Assembly (NCBI GenBank): GCA_016703665.1
Contig: JADJBS010000001.1
Location: 186,001-250,000, forward strand
DNA from: Candidatus Defluviibacillus avedoerensis
GTDB lineage: Bacteria; Pseudomonadota; Gammaproteobacteria; Burkholderiales; Burkholderiaceae_C
DNA length: 64,000 nucleotides
Direction: 5' to 3'
Part shown: one piece after another, positions 19,493 to 28,890 of the stretch
How the letters are laid out: the number at the start of each line of letters is the position of its first letter
How positions within the stretch are numbered: position 1 is the first letter of the stretch
Notes under the pieces: model-generated
What the model was told of the DNA's origin: nothing
Database searches by the model: none
The model's input: the letters and a program-made list of their open reading frames with translations, nothing else
Program-made: the position numbers and the translations under genes

Positions 19493-21244
19493 TTAGGGCT
19501 CATCCCAGTCTTTCCAGTCGACCTGGTAGGTTTCTCGGTATCGGTTGACGGCATTGCCTGTCGTGGGGCTGAAGATGTCGTGACCCATCACATCCAATGT
19601 TCCGTAGTGTTTCAGTCGATCCTTGACGACGCTGCGCAAGCCGGCAAATCGCAGTTCGATGCCTTGACGTTTCAGCTCGTCATACAAAACCAGCAGCATC
19701 TCGGCAGCAGTGACGTCCACATCAGTGATCGCATCTGCGGCGACGTCAACCCGGCGTGTGGGTGTGGCTGCCTGAGCGACCGCCTGATGAATCTCGGACC
19801 GGAATATCTCCGAATTCGCAAAGAAGATTTGCGCATTCCAGCGAAAAAGCACCAGCCCGGGAATCTGCCGTGCACCGGGGTGTCGTGCCACATCGTGGTA
19901 ACCCTTGACGCCATCCACGCGGGCCAAGACCGAAAAGTTCGGATGCCACGCGTTCCACACCAGTACCAACATGGCCAGCACAATGGCAATGACGATGCCC
20001 TCAATCACACCAACAAAAGCGACACCCAGAAAGCTGATGACCGACAGCACAAACTCCATGCGCCGTAAGCGCAAGAGCTCCCACATTCCATCCAGATCGG
20101 CAAACGACAGGCAGGCCGCGATTACCACGGCGCCCAGCACAGCACTGGGCAAACTGCCCAGCAAGTTAGGGGCAATGACCAGCAAAGCACAGATAGCCAG
20201 TGCACCCACAACACCCGTCATCTGGGTGCGCGCGCCAGCAGATTCGGCCACCGGCGTACGCGAAGACGAACTGCTGATCGAAAATCCTTGAAACAAACCA
20301 GCGCACATGTTGGCCATGCCCAAAGCCACCATCTCCTGATTCTGGTCAACGGTATATCCTCCGCGCTGGGCGAGAGACCTCGACAGGACGCTGGTGTCGG
20401 CAAAGGACAGCAGGGCAATCATGACAGCACCCGGCAACAGGAGCATCGCATCCGACCAGAACACCTGCGGCCAGTGAAAACTGGGCAGCCCCTGCGGCAA
20501 GCCGCCGACAACTACCAAGCCAGCGCTTTGATCCAAATCACCCACGCCTGTCACCAAGGTCGCCAGTACAACGGCGATCAAAACGCCAGGCCAGTGGGGG
20601 CGCCATTGCTTCATCAACAAGATCAGCGCCAAACTACCACCTCCAATCAATAAAGCCATCCCGTTGGTGCGCCCCAGCAGAATGCCTTGAACGAACAGCG
20701 TCGCTTTGTCTACCAGCGTATCGGCTTTCACTGAAAACCCGAACACCTTTGGCAACTGCCCGACAAGCACAGTCAATGCAATGGCGTTCAGAAAGCCAAT
20801 GCGGATGGGTTTTGACAGCAAGTCAGCCACCATTCCCATGCGCATCATGCCTATCACCAGGCAAAAGGCGCCCGACATCAAAGCCAGAAGTGCGGCCAAC
20901 TCAATGGCACGTTGTGCGTCCGCGCCGACGAGCGGCAAAATCAAGGCTGCGATCACTGCAGCGAGGGTGGAGTCGGGCCCCAACACCATGATCCGACTAG
21001 GCCCAAACAAGGCGTAAATCAGCAGGGGAACGATGGTGGCATACAGACCATTGATAGGGGGCACGCCCGAAGCTTCGGCGTAGCCCATTCCGACGGGCAC
21101 CAGAATCGCCGTCAAGACCAGTCCGGCCAATACGTCATTGAATAGCCACTCGCGCTGGTAATTCTGCAAGGTATGCAGACCTGGCATCAAGCGCGTCAAG
21201 ATTAAGCCGGTACTTTCACGTTGGGTAACAGACTGCGCGGTCAT
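19493..21244 (-). CDS. SulP-family anion permease with STAS domain
   Basis: A 583-residue permease: 10-12 membrane helices through about residue 430 (GMGYAEASGVPPINGLYATI is the SulP signature), then a cytoplasmic STAS domain (RWNAQIFFANSEIFRSEI to ITDVDVTAAEML). SulP proteins carry sulfate, bicarbonate or other anions. The gene is divergent from ppk2 across a 166-base gap, and an M14 peptidase follows. A role next to phosphate genes may be anion balance, but that is only proximity. The reading frame is intact. Confidence 0.9.
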   Translation of the reverse strand: MTAQSVTQRESTGLILTRLMPGLHTLQNYQREWLFNDVLAGLVLTAILVPVGMGYAEASGVPPINGLYATIVPLLIYALFGPSRIMVLGPDSTLAAVIAALILPLVGADAQRAIELAALLALMSGAFCLVIGMMRMGMVADLLSKPIRIGFLNAIALTVLVGQLPKVFGFSVKADTLVDKATLFVQGILLGRTNGMALLIGGGSLALILLMKQWRPHWPGVLIAVVLATLVTGVGDLDQSAGLVVVGGLPQGLPSFHWPQVFWSDAMLLLPGAVMIALLSFADTSVLSRSLAQRGGYTVDQNQEMVALGMANMCAGLFQGFSISSSSSRTPVAESAGARTQMTGVVGALAICALLVIAPNLLGSLPSAVLGAVVIAACLSFADLDGMWELLRLRRMEFVLSVISFLGVAFVGVIEGIVIAIVLAMLVLVWNAWHPNFSVLARVDGVKGYHDVARHPGARQIPGLVLFRWNAQIFFANSEIFRSEIHQAVAQAATPTRRVDVAADAITDVDVTAAEMLLVLYDELKRQGIELRFAGLRSVVKDRLKHYGTLDVMGHDIFSPTTGNAVNRYRETYQVDWKDWDEP

Positions 21245-21363
21245 GAATCTTTTTTTAGTTGGGCGTCCACAAGCGGCGACGTTGTGACCAATGTAACGGC
21301 CCGGCCCCTCGACACAACGGAATTCTCAAGGCGATTGATATGGATCAAAATACCTGGGCATCT

Positions 21364-21379
21364 TGTCATCAAGATGACA
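21364..21379. promoter_or_regulatory. Perfect palindrome upstream of ppk2
   Basis: TGTCATC and GATGACA are exact inverted repeats separated by AA, 31 bases before the ppk2 ATG. The TGTCAT half resembles a Pho-box half, but these halves are inverted and not the direct pair PhoB needs. It could be an operator for another regulator. Confidence 0.45.
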
Positions 21380-21410
21380 TATTTGAACTGTATGACTTTT
21401 CAAGTCCCGT

Positions 21411-22550
21411 ATGAAAATGAGTGAGACAAAACATGAAGCGCCTGCGAGTTCCCCTCGCTCTAAAAGCCGCAACCGTAAACGGGTGAAGTCTGCCGACCAG
21501 GTTCAGCAGGCAGCAGTGACCGAGTTGATTGCCTCGCGCCTGGACAGGACCGTCGCCGCACTTGGCTATGCGCTGAGCCATGCCGGAAGTGATCCAGCGG
21601 AACAGTCACGACGTTTGCGTGCTGCATTGAGAGACTTTGCACCCGACGACGCGCGAGCCATTCGCCTTGCACTCAAACAAGAGCGCCTGGCACAGCGGCA
21701 GTCGGCTGGTGTGCCCAATCACGACCTTGAGCTCAATGTTGACACGCAGCCTGGCGCCTACCCCTACAAAAACCGGATGTCGCGCAAGGCGTATGAGGCT
21801 CAGAAGTACGGCCTGCAGGTCGAGCTACTGAAGATGTGGCGATGGGTCAAGGCAAACGGTGAGCGCGTGGTCATTCTTTTTGAAGGGCGAGACGCTGCTG
21901 GCAAAGGCGGAACCATCAAACGCATGATGGAGCACTTGAATCCAAGGGGTGCACGCGTAGTAGCGCTTGAGAAGCCCTCCGAAACCGAGTTGGGTCAGTG
22001 GTACTTCCAGCGCTACATCCAGCATCTTCCGTCAAAGGGTGAAATCGTGATGTTTGACCGGTCCTGGTACAACCGGGCCGGTGTTGAAAAAGTGCTCGGG
22101 TTTTGTACCGAAACCGAATATCAGGAATTCATGCGTCAGGCGCCTGAATTTGAACGCAACCTGATTCGCAGCGGGATACGCCTGGTCAAGTTCTGGTTTT
22201 CGGTCAGCGCCAAGGAACAGGCCCGCCGATTCAAGCAACGCGAGACCGACCCGCTGAAACAGTGGAAGCTCAGCCCGGTAGACATAGCTTCACGCGACAA
22301 ATGGGACGACTACACCCAGGCCAAGCAAGCCATGTTCCGTGCCACAGACACGCTGGAGGCGCCCTGGACGGTGATCAACTCGGATTGCAAAAAACGCGCC
22401 CGACTGAATGCCATGCGGCATGTACTTCACACGATCCCTTATCAGCCGCGCGAAGATCAAAATGTTGGAGAGGTTGACGCCCGGCTGGTCAGCCGTCCAG
22501 CAGTACCAGCGACCGCCATCACGCCACCTCATCGCCGCAAGAGCAGCTAA
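21411..22550 (+). CDS. ppk2: Polyphosphate kinase 2
   Basis: A 379-residue PPK2-family kinase that moves phosphate between polyphosphate and nucleoside di- or monophosphates. The Walker A region is EGRDAAGKGG (about 158-167), the Walker B/lid segment is FDRSWYNRAGVE, and QWKLSP and RDKWDDYTQAK are typical of the C-terminal half. About 110 residues of low-complexity, basic N-terminus precede the catalytic domain. Genes for phosphate uptake follow directly on the other strand, so polyphosphate handling fits the locus. The start at 21411 has a second in-frame ATG two codons later. Confidence 0.92.
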   Translation: MKMSETKHEAPASSPRSKSRNRKRVKSADQVQQAAVTELIASRLDRTVAALGYALSHAGSDPAEQSRRLRAALRDFAPDDARAIRLALKQERLAQRQSAGVPNHDLELNVDTQPGAYPYKNRMSRKAYEAQKYGLQVELLKMWRWVKANGERVVILFEGRDAAGKGGTIKRMMEHLNPRGARVVALEKPSETELGQWYFQRYIQHLPSKGEIVMFDRSWYNRAGVEKVLGFCTETEYQEFMRQAPEFERNLIRSGIRLVKFWFSVSAKEQARRFKQRETDPLKQWKLSPVDIASRDKWDDYTQAKQAMFRATDTLEAPWTVINSDCKKRARLNAMRHVLHTIPYQPREDQNVGEVDARLVSRPAVPATAITPPHRRKSS

Positions 22551-22583
22551 CACCCGCTAGCAGACGTAAGCCGGACCAGCTGG

Positions 22584-23230
22584 TCAGGCATTTTCGAGGA
22601 CGATTTCCTCCAGCGTTCTACCTGCGCGCTTGCAACTGTCCAAAACTGCCTCCTGCATAAAATAAAAGCCCCGCATTTTCATGGCATGCCAGGCTGCCGC
22701 CTCGTCGCCCTCTTTCTCAAATAGCTGGGTCACGGCCCTGCGCATCACTTCCACACCGTTGGCTTCAATCGATTCAATATCGGCGCAATGCCGACGGATT
22801 TCGGTGTTGCGCTGCGGGTGCCCAGAGCGACCACCGCTCGACTCAGGCGGATGCAGGCATCTGCCGCCAAAGACGCCATTTCGCGCGCAGGCGGTGTCGA
22901 AACTTCAATCCGGTACACCTCAATAGAATTGGCCACACTCTGAACGCCATCCAGCACACGGTCCAGGTCCAGCGTCAGAGTATGGATTTGATCGCGGTTC
23001 AGGGGCGTGGTGAACGATTCATACAAAAGCCGGATCAGATCGGCCTTGATTTCGTCCCCACTGGTTTCGTTCTGGTTGACTTCCTCGATCAACGCATGGG
23101 CATCATGGTGCGGATTGCCCAGACCAGTGATCAAGCGAAGGCTGGCATTCGCACCTGCCACCAGTCGGTCTGTGTGCGCGGACAGCAGCCCGAAAAAGGT
23201 ACCGCGTTGTGGGATGACATTGTTCAGCAT
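22584..23230 (-). CDS. PhoU-like DUF47 protein, copy 1 (one frameshift)
   Basis: A DUF47/PhoU-like helical-bundle protein that usually partners with Pit transporters. MLNNVIPQRGTFFGLLSAHTD opens it, and TTPLNRDQIHTLTLDLDRVLD is the conserved core. It is a clear paralogue of the gene at 24294-24932. The frame breaks at a CCC run (22821-22823); adding one C restores RNTEIRRHCADIESIEANG and a C-terminus ending LEEIVLENA, giving 215 residues. The 3' end converges on ppk2. Confidence 0.85.
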
Positions 23231-23269
23231 GGCCGCGTTTCTGAAGAATAAGATTTATGCGGGGGGTAC

Positions 23270-24281
23270 TTACAGAAAACTGCGGCCCACGTACCAAAAC
23301 AACGCCGCAATCAGGCCAGCTGCGGGAATCGTCAGCACCCAGGCCACGATCAAATTGAAAGTGATTGCCCACCTGACAGCTTTCATCCTGCGCCGTTCCC
23401 ACACCCACAATCGCCCCCGTGATGGTGTGAGTCGTCGACACAGGTATTCCACCCAGTGTGGCCAACCCTAAACTGATCGCACCGCCCATGGACGCGCACG
23501 AGCCGCTGACCGAATTAAGCCGTGTGATCTTGGTGCCCATGGTTTTGACGATGCGCCAGCCGCCCAGATAGGGTCCCCAGGCAATGGCAAAGTAGCAGGC
23601 ATAGACCACCCACATCGGCAAGGTTTTGACGTCGGTGGTAGCCGCTCCTGCGGTGATCATCAACAGCCAGATGATGCCAATCGTCTTCTGGGCGTCGTTG
23701 CCTCCGTGCCCAAGGCTGTAGGCACCCGCAGCGAACAGTTGACCATACTTGAACCACTTGCCCGCTTGGTGTGGCGACTGCTTCCTGAACAGCCAAGCCA
23801 CAGCAACCATCAGAAACCCGCCAATCAGGAAACCAACCAAAGGTGAGATCACGATGAAGGCCAGGATCTTGCCAAAGCCACTCCAGACAATCGGTGACAT
23901 ATCCCCTGCCTTGATCACCGTGGCGCCGACCAATCCACCCACTAAGGCGTGCGAGGACGAGGAAGGAATGCCGTAGTACCAGGTAATGATGTTCCAGGCC
24001 AGCGCCCCCATCAACGCACCAAAAATCACGTAATGGTCGACCAAGCCTGGATCCACGGTCCCTTTGCCAATCGTTGCTGCCACCTTTAACTCAAAAATCC
24101 ACAAAGCGGCAAAATTGAAGAAGGCAGCAAAAGCCACCGCCTGCTTGGGAGTGAGTGCGCCCGTGGCCACAATGGTGGAAATTGAGTTGGCCCCGTCATG
24201 AAACCCGTTCATGAAGTCAAACGCCAGTGCCACCGCCACCAGCAAAACCAGCGACCACATCGAGATAGTGAGATGTTCCAT
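23270..24281 (-). CDS. pit: Pit-family inorganic phosphate transporter (one frameshift)
   Basis: A low-affinity phosphate:cation symporter. The N-terminal half has NGFHDGANSISTIVATG and YYGIPSSSSHALVGG; the C-terminal half has SLGHGGNDAQKTIG and GIPVSTTHTITGAIVG, the two inverted Pit repeats. The frame is lost near 23388-23393; removing one base recovers MKAVRWAITFNLIVAWVLT and a normal C-terminus, for 336 residues. It lies between two PhoU-like genes on the same strand, with 39 and 12 base gaps, in a single operon that starts behind a Pho box. Confidence 0.88.
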
Positions 24282-24293
24282 ACGCCCGTGGTC

Positions 24294-24932
24294 TCAGGAG
24301 TTTTCGATCAGGATTTCTTCAATGGTCTTGGCTGCGTCTTCACATCGGTCCAGCACATTCTCCTGAAGTGAATAAAGTTCGCGCATCTTCATGGCTTGCC
24401 AAATGCCCACGCTACCGTCGAACAGCTGGGAAATGGCCTTGCGCTGCACCCGGTCGGCTTGCGACTCAATTGCATCAATCTCCTTGCAGAGGTTGACGGT
24501 TTCCTCCACCCGGCTCTTGTTAGGCAACGCCATCACAGCACGGTTGAGGCGCATGCACGCGTCAGACGCCAATGCGGCCATTTCTCGTGCTTCACCCGTA
24601 GACACCTTGATGCTGTACATGCCCACCGAATTGGCCACATCTTGGAGTGCATTGAGCACGTTGTCCAACTCAATGGTCAGTGTGTGAATTTGGTCCCGAT
24701 TGATCGGCGTTGTAAACGATTTGTGCAAAAGCGCAATCAGCTCAGCCTTGATCTTGTCTGCGCTTTTCTCGTTCATGTTGACTTCGGCCACCAGCGCGGG
24801 AATGTCCTCGGTGCCTTCACCCAACCCGTTGATCAGGCGCAAGGTGGCATTGGCACCTGCCACCACCCGGTCTGAGTGGGCGGCAAGCAATTCAAAAAAT
24901 TCCTTGCGCTGCGGCATCAGACTGCTGAACAT
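24294..24932 (-). CDS. PhoU-like DUF47 protein, copy 2
   Basis: An intact 212-residue DUF47 protein (MFSSLMPQRKEFFELLAAHSD, then TTPINRDQIHTLTIELDNVL). The ATG at 24932 is chosen over the longer frame because AGGAGAT sits just upstream and homology begins there. It is the first gene of the operon, followed by pit and a second DUF47 gene. DUF47 proteins are believed to modulate Pit activity. Regulation by PhoB is likely from the box about 100 bases upstream. Confidence 0.88.
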   Translation of the reverse strand: MFSSLMPQRKEFFELLAAHSDRVVAGANATLRLINGLGEGTEDIPALVAEVNMNEKSADKIKAELIALLHKSFTTPINRDQIHTLTIELDNVLNALQDVANSVGMYSIKVSTGEAREMAALASDACMRLNRAVMALPNKSRVEETVNLCKEIDAIESQADRVQRKAISQLFDGSVGIWQAMKMRELYSLQENVLDRCEDAAKTIEEILIENS

Positions 24933-25033
24933 AGGGATCTCCTCTTGAGTCGTCCAAGATGGACTTGGGTTGACATGAGAAGGCATCCAGAAAGTCATCC
25001 CTCTCGAGGGAAGTATGGCACCACTCTCCAAAT

Positions 25034-25051
25034 ATGACAGATGTATGTCAG
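25034..25051 (-). promoter_or_regulatory. Pho box (PhoB binding site)
   Basis: Read on the minus strand, CTGACATACATCTGTCAT has two 7-base direct repeats (CTGACAT, CTGTCAT) with a 4-base spacer, the standard Pho-box geometry with one mismatch to CTGTCAT. It lies about 102 bases before the start of the PhoU-like/Pit/PhoU-like operon. Confidence 0.7.
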
Positions 25052-25128
25052 TTTCGTGACTGGAATTATGGAATGTCTATGACATTGATCAAAGGCTTGC
25101 CGCATGCCACCCGCCGCTGAGCCCCTGC

Positions 25129-25516
25129 TTACACCATCCCGGATCGCGCGATACCGAGCAGATTGGCAAGAAACAAACCTGCCATCACCAACATGGTCAA
25201 CACATTGCCGGTCTTTCGGTCGCCAGGGCTTTTGACATAGCCCTTCCAGTACGAGTGCCGCGCCAGCAAAAACACCGCGCCCCAAGTGGCCACAGCAGAC
25301 GCATGCCAGAACTGCCCAGCCATCCAAAGCAGCGGCAGAAAAACCACCAGCCGCTCCAAAGTGTTCTGGTGTACCCGGTAAAGGGCGTTGAAGCCGGGTG
25401 ACCCCCTGGACAGCAGGGGCACTGACCGCCTCAGACAGACGGGCTTTGGCCACCAGGGCACCGAAAAACAGGTATTGCATCAGGATAAGGGTGGTAGTAA
25501 GAGCAAGGTAGGTCAT
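25129..25516 (-). CDS. MAPEG-family membrane protein (one frameshift)
   Basis: A small four-helix membrane protein of the MAPEG family (eicosanoid/glutathione-metabolism-like): FNALYRVHQNTLERLVVFLP is the signature (RxxxNxxE region) and LARHSYWKGYVKSP follows. The frame breaks at a run of five C (25402-25406, plus strand); four C would join SAPAVQG to SPGFNALYR, giving 128 residues. The start MTYLALTTTL at 25516 is used. It is not evidently tied to its neighbours. Confidence 0.82.
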
Positions 25517-25603
25517 AGGGGCTTTCAAATAGATGGATTGGATTCACAACTTCAGGCATGCTGTGTTTGCACGCCGTTTGTTTCACCTTTTTTGGAGTCA
25601 CTC

Positions 25604-25960
25604 ATGCAATTCATGCTCACTTTTACCCAGCCTACCGAAGAGTTCGCCAAGGCCGCTGATCCGGCGCAGGCGGGCAGCTATTTCGGTGCCTGGAAGGCTT
25701 ACATCGGCGCCATGGCCCAGGCCGGGGTCATCGTCAACGGCCACGGTCTGATGCCGCCGCAAACTGCCACCATGGTGCGCCTGCGTGACGGCAAGCGCCA
25801 GGTGCAGGACGGTCCCTATGCCGACACCAAAGAGCATTTGGGTGGCTACTTTGTGATTGAGGTAGCGTCGCAGGAAGAAGCACTGGAGTGGGCCGCCCGC
25901 TCGCCCGCCAGCAGTGTTGGCCACACCGAAGTGCGCCCCGTCTTGCCGCCTCAGCCTTGA
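25604..25960 (+). CDS. YCII/DGPF-domain protein
   Basis: A 118-residue YCII-related protein. The VQDGPYADTKEHLGGYFVIE segment is the DGPF-like motif (here DGPY) of proteins that accompany ECF42-type sigma factors. The ATG at 25604 has GGAG eight bases ahead. Its stop overlaps the sigma gene start (TGATG at 25958-25962), so both are coupled. The biochemical role of DGPF proteins is not settled. Confidence 0.85.
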   Translation: MQFMLTFTQPTEEFAKAADPAQAGSYFGAWKAYIGAMAQAGVIVNGHGLMPPQTATMVRLRDGKRQVQDGPYADTKEHLGGYFVIEVASQEEALEWAARSPASSVGHTEVRPVLPPQP

Positions 25961-27229
25961 TGGACGCCAGCCAGCAAGCCGCTGTGCAGGCTGCGCGCGA
26001 CTCGTACGGCCGCCTGCTCGCCAGCCTGGCTTACCAGTGGCGCGACATCGCAGCAGCCGAAGACGCCCTGGCCGAAGCCTTTGCCGCAGCGCTGATGCAT
26101 TGGCCCCGCACGGGCGTTCCCCGCAGCCCCGACGCCTGGCTGACCACCGCCGCCAAGCGAAATTTGCTGCAAGCCGCACGGCATCAACGCGTGGTGCTGG
26201 ACCCAGCGGTCACCATCCTGCTGGAACAGGACAAAGCCAGCGCCGACGACACTGATGGCATCGCCGCCATCCCCGACGATCGCCTGCGCCTGCTGCTGGT
26301 TTGCGCCCACCCCGAGATCGACGCTGATGTGCGAACACCCTTGATGCTTCAGGTGGTGTTGGGCCTGGACGCACGGCAAATCGCATCAGCTCTGCTGCTC
26401 AAACCCGCCACCTTGGCGCAGCGCCTAGTGCGCGCCAAGGCACGCATACGCGACAGTGGCTTGCGCTTCCGAGTTGCCTCAGGCCGAAGATTTGGCCGAC
26501 CGCTGCCACGCGGTGCTGGACGCCATCTACGGCGCCTACACCTTGGGCTGGCATCACACCGCACTCGATTCGCCCAGCACGCAGACAGAGCTGGCGTCAG
26601 AAGCGCTCTTCCTGGCCGAGCTGTGCGCCAAGCTGCTACCTGCCGAATCGCCAGCCCGTGCCGAGGCGCTAGGTCTGCTGGCCCTGCTGCGCTTTTGCGA
26701 AGCCCGCCGCGAGGCTGGCCTGAGCCCGACGGGCGAGTTCATCCCCCTGCACAAGCAAGACACGACGGCGTGGAGAGCCGAACTGATCACACAGGCCGAT
26801 GCAGCCCTGATGCAAGCTTTTTCACTTGGCCTGGGCGGCAACAGCGTCGGCGTTTGCGCAGGCCCCTATCAGTTGGAAGCTGCCATCCAGTCCGCCCACT
26901 GCGAGCGCTGGCGCGGCCGGAAGGTGCCGTGGCCTGACATTGCCCGTCTGTATGAGCAGTTGCTGACCCTGGCACCCACCACGGGTGCACAACTGGGTCA
27001 CGCTGTGGCTGTCGCCGAAAGCCAGGGTGCGCGCGCTGGACTGACACTGCTGAAGAATATGTCGGCAGATGCCTTGATCAACTACCAGCCCTATTGGGTC
27101 ACTCGTGGGTATTTGCTTGCGCTCACGGGCGAGCGCGAGGAAGCCAGGCGCGCGTATGACCATGCCATAGGCTTGACGGAGAATCCGGCCATTCGGCGCT
27201 ACTTGATGGGCGTGATAGCCGCCTCCTGA
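25960..27229 (+). CDS. ECF42-type RNA polymerase sigma factor with C-terminal TPR-like extension (one frameshift)
   Basis: After removing one base the protein is 422 residues: sigma region 2 (about 1-85, QWRDIAAAEDALAEAFAAAL), region 4 (about 115-165, LGLDARQIASALLLKPATLAQRLVRAKARI) and a long C-terminal helical/TPR-like extension (AVLDAIYGAYTLGW through GEREEARRAYDHAIGLTENP). The extension and the DGPF partner next door mark the ECF42 group, which lacks a classical anti-sigma factor. The shift is at 26469-26470, where CC should be C, joining RIRDSGLRF to ELPQAEDL. An IS5-family element begins about 50 bases after the stop. Confidence 0.85.
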
Positions 27230-27278
27230 CTGGATCGGACGCGGCACAATTCACAGCCAGGATTCATGAAGGGGATTA

Positions 27279-28097
27279 GGGCGTGTTAACACTAATGGTG
27301 ATTGCGTCCACTGCGGCGGATACTCCGGGGCATGGAGATCACACCCGAGCAATTCGCCACGATTGAGCACTGCCTGCCCAAGCAGCGTGGCAACGTCAGC
27401 CTGAGCAACCTGCAGGTGGTCAATGCGATCCTCTATGTGGCCGAGCATGGCTGCGAGTGGCGCGGACTGCCCAAGCGGTTTGGCAACTGGCACACCATCT
27501 CACGCGCATGAACCGCTGGACCAAGGCCGGTGTACTTGATCGCATGTTCGAGGAGTTGCAGCGAGCGCAGGTCGTGCGCATCAAGATCGAAGCGGTCTCG
27601 CTCGACTCCACGAGCATCAGGTCCATCGATGGCACCGGGGCGTTAAAAAAACGGTCCGCAGTCCATCGGAAAATCGAGGGGATGGAACACCAAGATTCAT
27701 ATGGTTGCCGCGGATGCTCGAACGGCCGTGACGTTCTGCTCTCTCGCCTGGGCAGGCGCACGACGCACCCGGAGCTGGCGCCTGCTCAGCAGTCTTGGGC
27801 CGACCAGCAGGCCGGTGCATTTGTTGATGGACCGTGCCTACGAAGGCAACGAGACACGGCAACTGGCACTGGATCTGGGGTTTCATTCCAGTGGTGCCAC
27901 CGATAAAGACGCGCATCGAACCTTGGGAGTACGACCGCGAGATGTACAAGCGTCGCAATGAGGTCGAGCGCCTGTTTCGCAGGCTCAAGGGTTAATCGCC
28001 GGATCTTCTCGCGCTTCGGAGAAACTCGATCTCATGTTCCTGGGCTTCATCAGCTTCGTCCTCGTCGCTGATGGACTTCGGATGTTAGCGGGCTCTA
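27279..28097 (+). mobile_element. Decayed IS5-family (IS427-like) insertion sequence
   Basis: The left end reads GGGCGTGTTAACACTAA after GATTA. The right end near 28083-28097 has a poor match (TGTTAGCGGGCTCT) to the inverse of that, so the terminal repeats are degenerate. The interior is an IS5-type transposase broken by several frameshifts. It lies between the ECF42 gene and a short unidentified frame, whose own start overlaps the right end. Confidence 0.75.
27332..28090 (+). pseudogene. IS5-family transposase, multiply frameshifted
   Basis: Pieces of one transposase occur in successive frames: MEITPEQFATIEHCLPKQRG, ILYVAEHGCEWRGLPKRFGN, LDSTSIRSIDGTGALKK with the first DDE aspartate, HLLMDRAYEGNETRQLAL with the second, and KRRNEVERLFRRLKG with the glutamate, then FLGFISFVLVADGL at the end. 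At least four shifts and a stop after RRLKG separate them. Catalytic residues are all still readable, so either decay is recent or part of the damage is sequencing error. Confidence 0.8.
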
Positions 28098-28102
28098 GAC
28101 CA

Positions 28103-28390
28103 ATGACAGCCGCACAACATGACGCGCTGATCAAACGCTGGAGACGCGTTTCACCAAAAACACGCGTCGCCACGCTGGCATTGACTGGGCCGCAGTCGAG
28201 GCCAAGTTGGAGGCAAGCCCTGGGTGAGTTCGACCGGAAAACATCAAGCTGGGTCCAAACGCCCGCCCCGATCCGCGCGCTGGGCGGTGCCCTTTTTTGT
28301 GACCGCCGCTATGAGCACATCTTTGTTTATCACAATGGGGCCGAGTCGTACTACGCGGCCCGCGGCTTTCGTGGCCAGATCAAGGTGTAG
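28103..28390 (+). CDS. Hypothetical protein, possibly 5'-truncated by the IS element
   Basis: A 95-residue frame (MTAAQHDALIKRWRR start; GGALFCDRRYEHIFVYHNG near the C-terminus) that is continuous upstream with the end of the IS transposase. I do not recognise a family. The ATG at 28103 lies six bases after the IS end, so the native N-terminus may have been replaced. The basic N-terminal helix and mixed C-terminal part give no functional hint. Confidence 0.35.
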   Translation: MTAAQHDALIKRWRRVSPKTRVATLALTGPQSRPSWRQALGEFDRKTSSWVQTPAPIRALGGALFCDRRYEHIFVYHNGAESYYAARGFRGQIKV

Positions 28391-28410
28391 TGTTTCAAGT
28401 GAAGGCAAGC

Positions 28411-28824
28411 ATGAACATATTTAAAACGCAGCGACAACTTTCCGCTACCCCCGCAGCCGTCTTTGCCGCCATCGCTGACCCTGCCCGCTTGGCCACCTGG
28501 TGGGGACCTGAGGGCTTCACCAACCAGTTTGAAACCTTTGAGTTCAAAGTAGGCGGCAGATGGGTCTTCACCATGGTCGGGCCTGACGGCCAGAGCTATC
28601 CCAATGAGTCGGTGTTTGCGGCCATCGTGGCTGACAGCCAAGTCGTCATACGGCACAGCTGCCAACCGTTCTTCACGCTCACCATCACGCTGCAAGCCAA
28701 TGCCGAGGGCACGTTGGTGTTATGGGAACAGGCCTTTGATGACGCTGCCGTGGCGCAGGCGGTACGCCACATCGTCGAGCCTGCCAATGAACAGAACCTG
28801 GATCGCTTAGCTAACGTGGTTTAA
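28411..28824 (+). CDS. SRPBCC/AHSA1-family protein
   Basis: A 137-residue START-like fold protein: the opening strand and helix (TPAAVFAAIADPARLATWWGPEGF) with the WWGP motif is typical of AHSA1-type SRPBCC proteins, followed by GGRWVFTMVGPDG. These bind hydrophobic small molecules and often lie beside DGPF/ECF sigma pairs, as here (2.4 kb upstream pair now separated by the IS). The start at 28411 is preferred; no strong ribosome site is visible. Confidence 0.8.
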   Translation: MNIFKTQRQLSATPAAVFAAIADPARLATWWGPEGFTNQFETFEFKVGGRWVFTMVGPDGQSYPNESVFAAIVADSQVVIRHSCQPFFTLTITLQANAEGTLVLWEQAFDDAAVAQAVRHIVEPANEQNLDRLANVV

Positions 28825-28842
28825 GGTTGTCTAGGAACAGGC

Positions 28843-28880
28843 GGCACCCAGTTCAGGCCGGTGCCTTCTCCGTCCGCTTT
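28843..28880. terminator. Possible terminator hairpin between convergent genes
   Basis: GGCACC (28843-28848) and GGTGCC (28860-28865) pair around an 11-base loop, and a T-rich run follows about 11 bases later. The stem is short and the T run is not adjacent, so it is a weak candidate serving the SRPBCC gene. Confidence 0.3.
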
Positions 28881-28890
28881 TTTCAGACGC

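Noticed and set aside
21364..21400. Pho box before ppk2
   Set aside because: The TGTCAT halves are inverted, not direct repeats with 11-base spacing, so PhoB binding is not supported.
22574..22585. GACCAGCTGGTC palindrome between ppk2 and the PhoU-like gene as terminator
   Set aside because: Perfect 12-base palindrome but no loop or T tract, and it overlaps the stop codon of the PhoU-like gene.
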